DNA of 64,000 nucleotides from assembly GCA_009838515.1 (NCBI GenBank), contig VXRL01000016.1, forward strand, positions 1 to 64,000, written 5' to 3'. Shown piece by piece: positions 1-8,182 of the stretch. Under the pieces are notes generated by a model. That model searched no databases, was not told where the DNA came from, and saw only the letters and a list, made by a program, of their open reading frames with translations. Every line of letters starts with the position of its first letter. Position 1 is the first letter of the stretch. The position numbers and the translations under genes are program-made. This DNA comes from Terriglobia bacterium. GTDB taxonomy: Bacteria; Acidobacteriota; Terriglobia; Bryobacterales; UBA6623.

Positions 1-1178
1 CCGATCGCGAGCGGCTGCTGCCGTTGCTGTGGGCCCTGGACTACTTCAAGCAGTCGCAACAGCGGGACGTCGACGAGGGTGACTTCCAGTTGCGCAAGCC
101 CAAGGGCCCGTTGCCCTCGGCGAGCAAGGCCTGGGCAGAATTCCACGCAGCCATGGAATCTTGGGACGAGGAACGGGCGGACCGAGCCATCACGGCCCTA
201 GCCCGCACGAGGGGCGGGCACGAAGTCATCGAGGGCTTGTGGCGGTACGGCGCACGGGACTACCGCAACATCGGGCACAAAGCGATCTTCACCGCCAGCA
301 CGTGGCGGACGCTGCAGGCGATCGGCTGGCGGCACGCCGAACCGGCACTACGGTCGCTGATCCTAGGACTGCTGGATTTCGGGCCGGAAAGGCGCATGAA
401 CGGCTACAGTTTCGAGGACCAGTCCCACGCCACGAATGCGGAGATAGCAAGCAAATCGCTGGCGAAGCTGCCCCCAGACTGGATCTCGACCGAATCGGCC
501 GACACTTCGCCGGCACGCGGCGTGCTGGAGGCCGTGCGCAGCGCCGAGCCGCTCGCGGCAAGCGCCGAGGTCGCGGACATGCTGGCGAAAGGAAAGGCGA
601 ACTCTCGCGACGTCTGGGATGGCATCCACCTTGCCGCGGGCGATCTGATGCTGAGGTTGCCGGGAATTCTCGGCGTTCATTGCGTGACTTCCGCAAACGC
701 CCTGCACTACGCTTTCCGGATGTCTGGCGATGCCGAAACGCGCCTGTACCTTCTGCTGCAGGGAGTCGGGTGGATGGGCCAGTTCGCGAGCTACATGTCA
801 CGGAACGACGAGATGAGGAATCTGGATCTCAGCAAGCTCGAGCGGTCCGAGGCGTCTGGGAACGGCAGCGATGAAGTGGCCGCGATTCTCGAGCAACTCG
901 GGACGGATACCGATGAGGCTGCGCGGAAGGCCATCGGCTACGCGATGGACCACCAGGACCTGACGGAGTTCTCCCGCATGGCCCGCAACATCCTGTTCCG
1001 CAAAGCCGAGGAATCGCATCGATTCAAGTACGCCGCTGCCGTCTTCGAGGATCTCGAGCTGGTGAGCCCGGCCTGGCGGCCGCACATGCTGGCCACGTCA
1101 ATGTACTATCTGCAGGGCCCTGCTGACCGGGATTCGGAGGCCGTCGTACGCGCTCGCAAGGCTCTGGGCATGGCGTGA
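1..1178 (+). CDS. Conserved hypothetical protein, 5'-truncated by window edge
   Basis: The reading frame is open from base 3 to the stop at 1178, so the real start lies outside the window; the first possible internal start is a TTG at 24 and should not be trusted. About 390 residues are visible. The protein is soluble, largely helical in character and has no signal peptide or membrane segment in the visible part. A His/Trp-rich stretch (GHKAIFTASTWRTLQAIGW, roughly residues 92-110 counted from base 24) and a second one (GVHCVTSANALHYAF) look like conserved helices that could line a cofactor or metal site. I do not recognise the family with confidence. The second motif faintly recalls questin-oxidase-like helical proteins, but this is too weak to use as a name. 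The gene converges with the GyrI-like gene, 25 bp away. Confidence 0.75.
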   Translation, partial: DRERLLPLLWALDYFKQSQQRDVDEGDFQLRKPKGPLPSASKAWAEFHAAMESWDEERADRAITALARTRGGHEVIEGLWRYGARDYRNIGHKAIFTASTWRTLQAIGWRHAEPALRSLILGLLDFGPERRMNGYSFEDQSHATNAEIASKSLAKLPPDWISTESADTSPARGVLEAVRSAEPLAASAEVADMLAKGKANSRDVWDGIHLAAGDLMLRLPGILGVHCVTSANALHYAFRMSGDAETRLYLLLQGVGWMGQFASYMSRNDEMRNLDLSKLERSEASGNGSDEVAAILEQLGTDTDEAARKAIGYAMDHQDLTEFSRMARNILFRKAEESHRFKYAAAVFEDLELVSPAWRPHMLATSMYYLQGPADRDSEAVVRARKALGMA

Positions 1179-1203
1179 TCGCCGGGACCGGGAGGAGGCC
1201 GGA

Positions 1204-1665
1204 TCAGCGAACAGGGAAGAAGATGTCAGTGCGCCACTTGGACTGGTCCGGCTCGGCGCCAGGATCGGTGACGTAGACTTCCCAAGGTGCCCCGGCAGCT
1301 TCGAGGCCCTGAGACCTGATCCACTCCGTCAGTGCCGCCCAAGTGTTCGGCAAGCCTTCGTAGGGACCGATGTGCGTGACGGTGGCCATCGTCCCGCAGG
1401 GAAGCTCGCCCGATTCGACTCGAGCCGCGCCGTCCATCTGCGACCCGACCGGCATCCCGCACTCAAGTTCGACGGCGTCACCCTCCATCGAATGGTAGAT
1501 TGAGAACGGCATTCCGACCGGCTGCTGGCCGCACTGCTGGATGAAGGCGTAGACCTCCCCGAACAGCGGCCCCATGATCGCGCCAAGCTTGTCTATCGTC
1601 GTCTTGGCGCGAATCCCTAGGTAGGGCTGCGCTTGTAGTTCGGTCGTTCCAAATTCAAGTTTCAT
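1204..1665 (-). CDS. GyrI-like small-molecule-binding domain protein
   Basis: 153 residues, starting at ATG 1665. The whole protein matches the GyrI-like / AraC effector-binding fold: an opening strand with 'PYLGIRAKT', a central 'PVGMPFSIYHS' strand followed by an acidic strand (VELECGMPVG), and the typical 'GTMATVTHIGPYEGLPNTW' turn before the last helix, ending in 'DIFFPV'. Members of the family bind small hydrophobic ligands or act as gyrase or ligand modulators; stand-alone versions are usually cytoplasmic sensors or detoxification proteins. There is no DNA-binding domain here. The gene is transcribed divergently from the LysE-type exporter, an arrangement often seen when a ligand-binding protein and an exporter serve the same compound, but the sequence does not prove a link. 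Confidence 0.85.
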   Translation of the reverse strand: MKLEFGTTELQAQPYLGIRAKTTIDKLGAIMGPLFGEVYAFIQQCGQQPVGMPFSIYHSMEGDAVELECGMPVGSQMDGAARVESGELPCGTMATVTHIGPYEGLPNTWAALTEWIRSQGLEAAGAPWEVYVTDPGAEPDQSKWRTDIFFPVR

Positions 1666-1992
1666 TCACTCTTTTCCCGATCAAGCAACCAGTCCAGTCT
1701 CTTTGAGAGACTCGCCAGCATGTCTTGACCTCCATCATGACATTTCACGCTTCCGAGGTTGACTGGGTGACGGGAACGGCTCCTCGGACCCGCTGCACCG
1801 AGCCAATTCGGAATGCTGCCCGAAGCTCGTTCGCACCATAGCCTGGCGACCCCGGCGCAGTGCGCCCCACTCGGTTCTCAAGGCGGTATGTTGAGGGATG
1901 TGTAGCTCCCGATCAAGTCTCGCTGGCTCGAACTCCAGTCGAAGGAGCCGGACCTGCTCTAGCCAATCGAAAGAGTCTCCTCGGAGCCTGGC
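1666..1992. other. Divergent intergenic region between GyrI-like and LysE genes
   Basis: 327 bp without a convincing gene. An open frame (1860 onwards on +) runs through it into the LysE gene in another phase and has Arg/Pro-rich shadow composition. The region must hold the promoters of both flanking genes; I cannot point to clear -10/-35 boxes. It contains the perfect dyad described separately at 1696-1712. Confidence 0.6.
1696..1712. promoter_or_regulatory. Perfect inverted repeat, candidate operator or 5'-UTR hairpin
   Basis: AGTCTCT (1696-1702), spacer TTG, AGAGACT (1706-1712): a perfect 7-bp dyad ending 31 bp upstream of the GyrI-like start codon. It could be an operator half-site pair for a dimeric regulator or a small hairpin in the leader. 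Only the symmetry is seen; the function is inferred. Confidence 0.35.
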
Positions 1993-2589
1993 ATGAATCT
2001 CGAAACTGCGACCGCACTCGTCGGGTTGGCCGTCTCCATGACCTGGACACCCGGCCCGAACAACGCCATGCTCAGCGCCTCCGGGGCCAATTTTGGGTGG
2101 CGCCGGTCAGTGCCACATGCGATGGGGGTCGCTATCGGCTTTCCGATCATGTTGACGCTGGTGGCTCTCGGCCTCGGGCGAGTGATCGAGCCATTCCCAT
2201 TCATTGTCAAGATCCTGAAGTGGCTCGGATGCACCATGCTCGCTTGGTTCGCGTGGCGTATCGCAACAGCCCATTTGACGGAGGGAAACTCCCGGGGTAG
2301 ACCGCTCACGTTCTTCGAGGCGGTCCTGTTCCAATGGGTGAACCCTGCGGCTTGGGCCCTCGCAATCTCCTTGACAGCGGTCTACGCGATTGGCGAGGTC
2401 GCAGTTCCCAACGCCTTGCTAGCTGCAAGCGCTTTTCTCGTCTCTGGACTGGCCTCGTCTTACACGTGGACTGTGCTCGGCGCAGGGATCGGCAAGGCGC
2501 TCAAGCAAGGCTGGCGCTTGCGGTCGTTTAACTGTGCGATGGGCCTCGTATTAGTGTCCTGCGCTGTCTGGCTCTTGCTGACCCATTGA
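1993..2589 (+). CDS. LysE/RhtB family amino-acid exporter
   Basis: 198 residues, typical for the LysE/RhtB family of inner-membrane exporters of amino acids and related metabolites. The N-terminal helix carries the family signature with the 'TPGPNN' turn (residues 16-21), followed by 'GWRRSVPHAMGVAIGF' before the second helix. About five to six hydrophobic segments are visible, including the 'FEAVLFQWVNPAAWALAIS' segment in the middle and a final 'CAMGLVLVSCAVWLLL' helix. The start at ATG 1993 places the first helix correctly; the longer alternatives upstream lie in the intergenic region. The substrate cannot be deduced. It is divergent from the GyrI-like gene and convergent with the ADP-ribosylglycohydrolase gene. 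Confidence 0.9.
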   Translation: MNLETATALVGLAVSMTWTPGPNNAMLSASGANFGWRRSVPHAMGVAIGFPIMLTLVALGLGRVIEPFPFIVKILKWLGCTMLAWFAWRIATAHLTEGNSRGRPLTFFEAVLFQWVNPAAWALAISLTAVYAIGEVAVPNALLAASAFLVSGLASSYTWTVLGAGIGKALKQGWRLRSFNCAMGLVLVSCAVWLLLTH

Positions 2590-2746
2590 GGCAGTTGGCC
2601 GCCCATTCCACTCATTGTGGGACCGACACCGCTCCCCTTCTCCCCATGGCGCTTCCGATCAGCCGGCGCAAACTCCGGCAGCCAATGAAACCAGGGTGGC
2701 AGCGGTATCGGACCATCGGCTGGCTGGAATGCGCCCGCGTTCAAAG

Positions 2747-4237
2747 TCATGCTTGCACTTCCCTGTGGCCAAGTTCCGACAGATTTTGCGCCGTTTCAAG
2801 GAGTCTGTCCCGCCATGCGATCCGGTCGACCCACTGCTTCGGAATGCCCGACAGCCCATAGATGGCGCCGGCCAATTGGCCCGTCACTGCCGCCACCGTA
2901 TCGGCGTCGTCGGCCAGATTGGCCGCTAGCAGCACAGCATTGCGAAAGTTGGCAGTGCGCGCGACTGACCATATGGCGGCCTCGAACGTGTGCACGACGT
3001 AGCCGCTGGACCGGATATCCTGCCTTGCGCGTCCGCGCCAGCTGCCTCGAACGATCCTAGCTATGGCTGGAGCGCCATCGAATGATCTAGGGGCGAGGAC
3101 GTCCCGGCGCGGTTTGCCGGAAATCGCATCTGCAAGCAGATCCGCGAACGCGCGGCAGCCATCCACCGCTTCCTCGGCCGCATGCGTCGTCCGAGACTGT
3201 TGGGCAGCAGCATGGTCAAGCCCGTCGCGGTCGTTCCAGAAGCGCAGGGCAACTGGGGCGAGCCGCATCAGCGAGCCATTTCCCGCAGTGTCTGGATCCG
3301 TCGACCCGGCGAGGGGGTCGCCTGTCTGGCGGTAACGCTCAAGCGCAATCCTAGTCGTGATCCCGATGTCGAAGCAGTGCCCAGTGCACGAATATTCCCC
3401 GTTCCGCCACCATGCCACGAATCGGTCCATCAGGTCCCGGCAGTCAAGGCTCTCCGATGCCAGCAAGCTTTCAGCGAGAGCCAGCGCCATGGCCGTGTCG
3501 TCAGTCCAGCAACCGGGCCGAAGTTGGAATGGTCCTCCCCCAGTGATATCGACGATCCTCGGCTTCTTATCTCGCCTTTGGAATTCCAACGTTGTCCCCA
3601 GAGCATCACCCACCGCAAGTCCGAGCAAGGCCCCCATCGCGCGATCCCGAACGCCCTCTTTGGTTATCGATGGAGCGAGGGATATCGGGGGTTCGCAACG
3701 CTGTATGTGGAGTTCCTGCTCCTCGGTCTCGATGGCGTCGTCCGACCGTGCTTTCCGCACTTTGCGGACCGCGTCTTCCCAGTTCCCTCCCAGCTCAACG
3801 AGCAGACGGGCCGCAACCGTACCAGCTCGACCCAAACCGCCCTTGCAGTGGACAAGTACGTCGAATCCCATGCGCAACCGGTCGCGGATTGCCTCACCCG
3901 CGATCCTCCAACCACGCTCAAAGTCAGATCCGGGCGGATTCATGTCAGGGATCGGTAGGTGCCACCATTCCATGTGCCGTTCCTCAACGGCCTCGCACAG
4001 CCCACGCACCTGCAAGGAGTCAATCTCCTTCTCCGTGATCAAGCTAATCACTGCCGTCGCTCCCCAACGCTGAACCTCATCGAGATCCAGTCCTAAGTCC
4101 CGGTCCGCAGGCCCTTTCCACGCGTGAGCGTCCTTCTTGCCGGGGCATAGGGTGATTCCGATTCGGCCGGAGCCATCGCCGGGACTGACTTCGCCGATCC
4201 GAATCGGATCGTTCTGGCTGGTCCGGACCTGCAACAT
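2747..4237 (-). CDS. Dual-specificity-phosphatase / ADP-ribosylglycohydrolase fusion protein
   Basis: I place the start at ATG 4237 (496 aa); the frame stays open to an upstream ATG at 4330, but the extra 31 residues look non-coding. Residues ~1-165 form a tyrosine/dual-specificity phosphatase domain (CDKN3-like type) with the Cys-X5-Arg loop HCKGGLGR (Cys about 131, Arg about 137) and an upstream general-acid-loop candidate 'PIPDMNPP'. Residues ~197-490 are an ADP-ribosylglycohydrolase (DraG-like) domain opening with 'AMGALLGLAVGDALG', with metal-binding motifs 'WTDDT' (about 244-248) and 'DDADT' near the C-terminus. DraG-type enzymes remove ADP-ribose from proteins, nucleic acids or small molecules using two Mg2+ ions. 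The joint activity suggests processing of an ADP-ribosylated or phosphorylated substrate in the cytoplasm; the substrate is unknown. Confidence 0.88.
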   Translation of the reverse strand: MLQVRTSQNDPIRIGEVSPGDGSGRIGITLCPGKKDAHAWKGPADRDLGLDLDEVQRWGATAVISLITEKEIDSLQVRGLCEAVEERHMEWWHLPIPDMNPPGSDFERGWRIAGEAIRDRLRMGFDVLVHCKGGLGRAGTVAARLLVELGGNWEDAVRKVRKARSDDAIETEEQELHIQRCEPPISLAPSITKEGVRDRAMGALLGLAVGDALGTTLEFQRRDKKPRIVDITGGGPFQLRPGCWTDDTAMALALAESLLASESLDCRDLMDRFVAWWRNGEYSCTGHCFDIGITTRIALERYRQTGDPLAGSTDPDTAGNGSLMRLAPVALRFWNDRDGLDHAAAQQSRTTHAAEEAVDGCRAFADLLADAISGKPRRDVLAPRSFDGAPAIARIVRGSWRGRARQDIRSSGYVVHTFEAAIWSVARTANFRNAVLLAANLADDADTVAAVTGQLAGAIYGLSGIPKQWVDRIAWRDRLLETAQNLSELGHREVQA

Positions 4238-4504
4238 AGATTGGGCGGCTTGGATTGGGGGCTCGGGGCGAGTCCGCCTCGGGAAAACGCAAATATCCGA
4301 GCCTACTTGGCCCAAGGCGCGGAGAATCATGCTACCACTCCTGTTCGAGCTCCTTTCCGGGGCTCAATTAAGCGCGAGTGCCCGGCACGGTTCCCGATCG
4401 CATCTACGGAGACGCCGGTATCCTCAGAGCGCAGGGCACAGGCATAGTTGAGTGTGTCCGCTCCACTGTGGCAGCGACAGATGCCATCTGGCGCATAGCG
4501 GCCG
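4238..4504. other. Intergenic stretch without an intact gene
   Basis: Between the divergent phosphatase/DraG fusion and the AbiEii-like remnant. Short open frames exist on both strands but have shadow composition. It probably contains the promoter of the fusion gene and possibly degraded upstream parts of the AbiEii-like gene; nothing specific is recognisable. Confidence 0.4.
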
Positions 4505-4676
4505 ATCAAGCAAGCCTCGGACGCGCCCACCGATTCATCCTCAAAGGGGGTACGAGTACGATGGGATCAGGCTTCAGTTCCAGCGGGCACTCGGCACGGC
4601 ACAAATCAACATGTGGATCGGTGCCAGCTTTCGTGAGGTCGTCAGGCCCGCTCTGGGCGAGCTGAACAGCGGATGA
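4505..4676 (+). pseudogene. Remnant of AbiEii/AbiGii-type nucleotidyltransferase gene
   Basis: Two fragments in different frames resemble this family. In the first (about 4513-4550) 'RAHRFILKGG' recalls the N-terminal 'RFVLKGG' motif of AbiEii-type nucleotidyltransferases. In the next frame (about 4551-4676) 'EYDGIRLQFQRALGTA' followed by 'INMWIGASF' resembles the 'Y.G.R....A.LG.A...IQIDIGFG' strand pair. The two pieces are joined by a frameshift plus the loss of most of the gene, and there is no plausible start or C-terminal domain. Intact family members are toxin components of type IV toxin-antitoxin or abortive-infection modules. No matching antitoxin (AbiEi-like) is visible. The match is by eye only, so the family name is tentative. 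Confidence 0.5.
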
Positions 4677-4683
4677 AGGGCAT

Positions 4684-6129
4684 ATGAGTGAGGCACAGAA
4701 CCTCGAGTGGAAATCGTCTTGGAGGGACGAGTATCTGAAGTGGATCTGCGGGTTTGCCAACGCTCAGGGCGGTGTGTTGGAGATCGGCAAGAACGACCGT
4801 GGCAAGGTCGTCGGCGTGAAAGATCCGCTGCGACTGTTAGAGGACATACCCAACAAGGCGCAAGCCCTGCTAGGCGTTGCCATTGACGTGAACCTCAAGT
4901 CTGAGGAGGGCGGCGAGTACCTCGAGATTCGGGTCGATCCCTATCCCAATCCAATCAGCTACAAGGGCGAATACCACTATCGCAGTGGCAGTACCAAGCA
5001 GATCCTACGGGGCGCGGCGCTGAACCAGTTTCTGCTCCGTAAGCACGGACGCACGTGGGACGATGCCCCGATGCCGGGAGTTGGGATGACGGATCTGGAT
5101 GGCAGAACTCTGGACGAGTATCGTCGGCGTGGAATCGCCAGTGGCCGCCTTCCTCCCGACGCGCCTAACGAATCCGATAGCAATCTGATCGAAATGCTCC
5201 GCCTGCGCGAGGGCGAGTATCTACGGCGAGCAGCGATCCTGCTGTTTCATCCAAACCCTGCGCGTTTCTTCGCCGGCGCATTCGTGAAGATCGGCTACTT
5301 CCGAGCGGAGGCCGACCTTGCATACCAAGACGTCATCGAAGGCAACCTGTTCGTCCAGGTGGACCGCGTCGTGGACCTGCTTCGAACAAAGTACTCGAAG
5401 GCCAGAATCTCCTACGAGGGCATCTACCGACGGGAGACTCCGCCGGCACCTAGCTCTGCGCTGCGCGAAGCCGTTATGAACGCAATCGTTCACCGCGATT
5501 ACAGCAATCCGACTCCAATTCAGATCCGGGTGTACGACGACCGGATCGCACTGTGGAATCCGGGGGCATTGCCTCTCGGCTGGACGCTCGAAGAGCTCAT
5601 GGGAACACACGCTTCGGCACCGCAGAACCCGGGCATAGCGAACGCATTCTTTCGCGCAGGCATGATCGAGGCTTGGGGACGCGGGATCGCCGATATCGTC
5701 AGAGCGTGCCGAACTGCGGGCACGGCCGATCCGCAATGGGCCGTGGAGCCGGGCGGCTTGCGGCTCGAGTTCTTGTTCATTGGGGCCGGTGATGAACCCG
5801 AGCCCCGCCGCGCGGCCCAAGCCACGGCCCGAGAACACCGGGATGCTCTCCGGAAATCTGGCGATCCGGCCCACGGCACGTGGGGAGACGAAGAGCGGCG
5901 GCCAGAGTCGCAGCCAGAGTCGCGGGCGGAGTCGCTGGCGGAGAGGGTGCTTAGGCAACTGAAGGATGGACCAATGTCAAAAGCGGATCTTTCCAAAAGC
6001 TTAGGGCAAAAGAAGGTATCCGGCCAGCTCAACAAGGTAATCAGGCTCCTCTTGGCCAATGGAAGGATCGAACGCACGATGCCCGAGAAGCCCCAAAGCC
6101 GGTTACAGAGGTACCGCCTAAAGAACTAG
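4684..6129 (+). CDS. AlbA_2/Schlafen-type ATP-binding protein with C-terminal winged helix
   Basis: 481 residues from ATG 4684. Residues ~5-120 form an AlbA_2 (Schlafen-like, formerly 'divergent AAA-4') domain: 'EWKSSW' opening, 'ICGFANAQGGVLEIG' and 'HYRSGSTKQ'. Residues ~255-345 match the HATPase_c_4 domain usually found with it ('REAVMNAIVHRDYSN', 'GRGI'). A charged linker with repeated Glu-Ser motifs (about 408-425) leads to a C-terminal winged-helix-like segment (about 425-481). Such proteins are cytoplasmic and variously annotated as transcriptional regulators or RNA/DNA-binding ATPases; Schlafen-like AlbA_2 domains also occur in defence-associated genes. The biochemical role of this protein is not established by sequence. 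It directly follows the AbiEii-like remnant, which supports an accessory or defence-type neighbourhood. Confidence 0.85.
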   Translation: MSEAQNLEWKSSWRDEYLKWICGFANAQGGVLEIGKNDRGKVVGVKDPLRLLEDIPNKAQALLGVAIDVNLKSEEGGEYLEIRVDPYPNPISYKGEYHYRSGSTKQILRGAALNQFLLRKHGRTWDDAPMPGVGMTDLDGRTLDEYRRRGIASGRLPPDAPNESDSNLIEMLRLREGEYLRRAAILLFHPNPARFFAGAFVKIGYFRAEADLAYQDVIEGNLFVQVDRVVDLLRTKYSKARISYEGIYRRETPPAPSSALREAVMNAIVHRDYSNPTPIQIRVYDDRIALWNPGALPLGWTLEELMGTHASAPQNPGIANAFFRAGMIEAWGRGIADIVRACRTAGTADPQWAVEPGGLRLEFLFIGAGDEPEPRRAAQATAREHRDALRKSGDPAHGTWGDEERRPESQPESRAESLAERVLRQLKDGPMSKADLSKSLGQKKVSGQLNKVIRLLLANGRIERTMPEKPQSRLQRYRLKN

Positions 6130-6207
6130 TGGAGGCGTGACGCCAATCCCAGTGGCATGTCACGCCCGGCTGCGATTTCTCGGCCTTGCGGCAGTTAGAA
6201 TCGACCC

Positions 6208-7992
6208 GTGCGAACGTGGATTCTATTCAGTCTTGTGCTCGTCCTCGCGGGTTGCGGCGGACCAAGGGCAAACGTGTCGGGCGAGGTCCAGATCTGGCAC
6301 ACAGTCACGCTTGCGTTCGACGGGCCCGAAACCTCCGAAACAAGCGAGCCGAATCCCTTCACGGACTATCGCCTAGATGTGACGTTTGCCGGGCCGTCCG
6401 GCGAGCTTGTCGTGCCCGGCTTTTTTGCCGCTGATGGTCAGTCTGCGGAGACATCCGCTGAGTCGGGTTCGAAGTGGCTCGTACGATTCGCTCCTAACGC
6501 CGAAGGAAATTGGCGCTACCGCGCATCGTTTCGAACAGGCCCAGGGATCGCGCTCTCCGACGACCCCGCGGCCGGCCTGCCGGCGGCGTTCGACGGAGCG
6601 ACGGGCGAGTTCATGGTGGCAGCCTCCGACAAGCAGCCTCCCGACTTCCGCTCGCGCGGACGACTCGAATACGTCGGAGAGCGCTACCCGAGGTTCGCCG
6701 GAGACGGCAGCTATTTCCTCAAGGGTGGCGCGGACAGCCCGGAAAACCTGCTGGCCTACGCAGACTTCGACGGAACTCGCGACCGCGATGCCGAGACAGG
6801 GCGCCGAGAGGCGTTCTTGCACCGCTACGAGCCGCACCTCGGCGACTGGCGCGAGGGTGACCCCTCTTGGCAGGGCGGCAAGGGCAAGGGGTTGATCGGG
6901 GCGCTCAACTACCTAGCCTCGGAGGGCGTGAATTCGATCTATTTCCTGCCACAGAACGTAACCGGAGATGGCGACGACACTTGGCCGTGGATCGACCCCG
7001 CGACCTTTGATCGATTCGACGTGAGCAAGCTCGCGCAGTGGGAAATCGTCTTCTCGCACGCCGGCCGACTGGGAATCCTGCTGCATGTTGTCACGGCGGA
7101 GACAGAGAACGACCACCTGCTCGACGATGGCGAGCTAGGGCCTGACCGCAAGCTCTACTACCGAGAACTCGTCGCCCGTTTCGCTCACCATCCCGTTCTG
7201 ATCTGGAACCTCGGGGAGGAAAACACGAATTCCACCGAGCAGCGCAAGGCCCACGCGTCCGCTCTGCGCCGGCTGGACCCGTACGATCACCCCGTCGTCA
7301 TGCACACGCACGCGACCGTCCAACACCACGAAAGGCACTACGCGCCCTTGCTCGGGTTCGAGGATTTCGAAGGCGCGTCAATGCAGATCCGAGAGGATCC
7401 GGTTGTCCACACGGCGCTCATCGAATGGATGCGCAGGTCCCGCGAGGCCGGCCGGCCGTGGCTGGTGTCCTTCGACGAGCAGCGCACGGGCCGGGACGGC
7501 GTGGCGCCCGACTCGGAAGACGAGTCCCGGCACGACGAGCGTCGCGACCATCTCTGGGCGACTCTCATGGCCGGAAGCTGGGGGATCGAGTGGTACTTCG
7601 GGTACATGTATCCCCACAACGACCTCAACCTTGAGGACTTTCGCTCCCGCTCTCAGATTTGGTCCATGACCCGCCATGCGCTCGAGTTCTTCCACGGACA
7701 CCTGCCGTTTCAAGAGATGCTCCCGGCCGATCAGCTCGCGCCTAGCAGTGGGGTGTACGTGCTTGCCAAGACCGGCGAGATCTATGCCGTCTACATTCCC
7801 TCCGGCGGAAGCGCAAGCCTAGACTTGGAAGGCAACGAGGGGGAGTTCGAAGTAGCTTGGTTCGACCCGGCCGAAGGGGGGCCTTTGTCCGATGGCGTCG
7901 CCGTGGCCGGTCCGGGAACGGTGAAGCTCGGGCCTGCGCCAGGCGATGCTGCCAAGGACTGGGTTGCGGTCCTGCGCCGCGCAGGAGACTGA
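6208..7992 (+). CDS. DUF5060 domain lipoprotein, glycoside-hydrolase-like
   Basis: 594 residues with a GTG start at 6208. The N-terminus is a lipoprotein signal ending in the lipobox LVLAGC, so the mature protein is probably anchored in the envelope. Residues ~28-135 are a DUF5060-type beta domain ('IWHTVTLAFDGPE', 'NPFTDYRLDVTF', 'VPGFFAADG'), known from N-termini of putative polysaccharide-degrading enzymes. The centre is a TIM-barrel-like region with 'LIWNLGEENT' (about 331-340), where a Glu is a candidate acid/base, and 'VSFDEQ' (about 419-424), a second acidic candidate. The C-terminus resembles the small beta domain found after this barrel type. The substrate is unknown; I infer action on a glycan outside the cytoplasm. 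A winged-helix membrane regulator follows 190 bp downstream on the same strand. Confidence 0.82.
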   Translation: MRTWILFSLVLVLAGCGGPRANVSGEVQIWHTVTLAFDGPETSETSEPNPFTDYRLDVTFAGPSGELVVPGFFAADGQSAETSAESGSKWLVRFAPNAEGNWRYRASFRTGPGIALSDDPAAGLPAAFDGATGEFMVAASDKQPPDFRSRGRLEYVGERYPRFAGDGSYFLKGGADSPENLLAYADFDGTRDRDAETGRREAFLHRYEPHLGDWREGDPSWQGGKGKGLIGALNYLASEGVNSIYFLPQNVTGDGDDTWPWIDPATFDRFDVSKLAQWEIVFSHAGRLGILLHVVTAETENDHLLDDGELGPDRKLYYRELVARFAHHPVLIWNLGEENTNSTEQRKAHASALRRLDPYDHPVVMHTHATVQHHERHYAPLLGFEDFEGASMQIREDPVVHTALIEWMRRSREAGRPWLVSFDEQRTGRDGVAPDSEDESRHDERRDHLWATLMAGSWGIEWYFGYMYPHNDLNLEDFRSRSQIWSMTRHALEFFHGHLPFQEMLPADQLAPSSGVYVLAKTGEIYAVYIPSGGSASLDLEGNEGEFEVAWFDPAEGGPLSDGVAVAGPGTVKLGPAPGDAAKDWVAVLRRAGD

Positions 7993-8182
7993 CCGAACGC
8001 GCACCCTGACCGGCCTTCCGCGCTCTGAGGAGCCGGCAGAGAGTTGCAGTGGCTATCAGGCGCCCAGCGGCTCCCAGGGTTGCGTCGAGCGCCTCAACAC
8101 TGCCCACGCTAGGGGCTTCCGGACGCTTCGTGTCGCGGCTGGGGGGGGCAGGCTACGCGGCCGCTTATACTGCCTTCCATCG

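Noticed and set aside
24-1178. Naming the first gene a questin-oxidase-like protein
   Set aside because: Only one short helix motif is vaguely similar and the N-terminus is missing.
1860-2300. 146-codon plus-strand open frame overlapping the start of the LysE gene
   Set aside because: Arg/Pro-rich shadow with no family features; the LysE frame explains the sequence.
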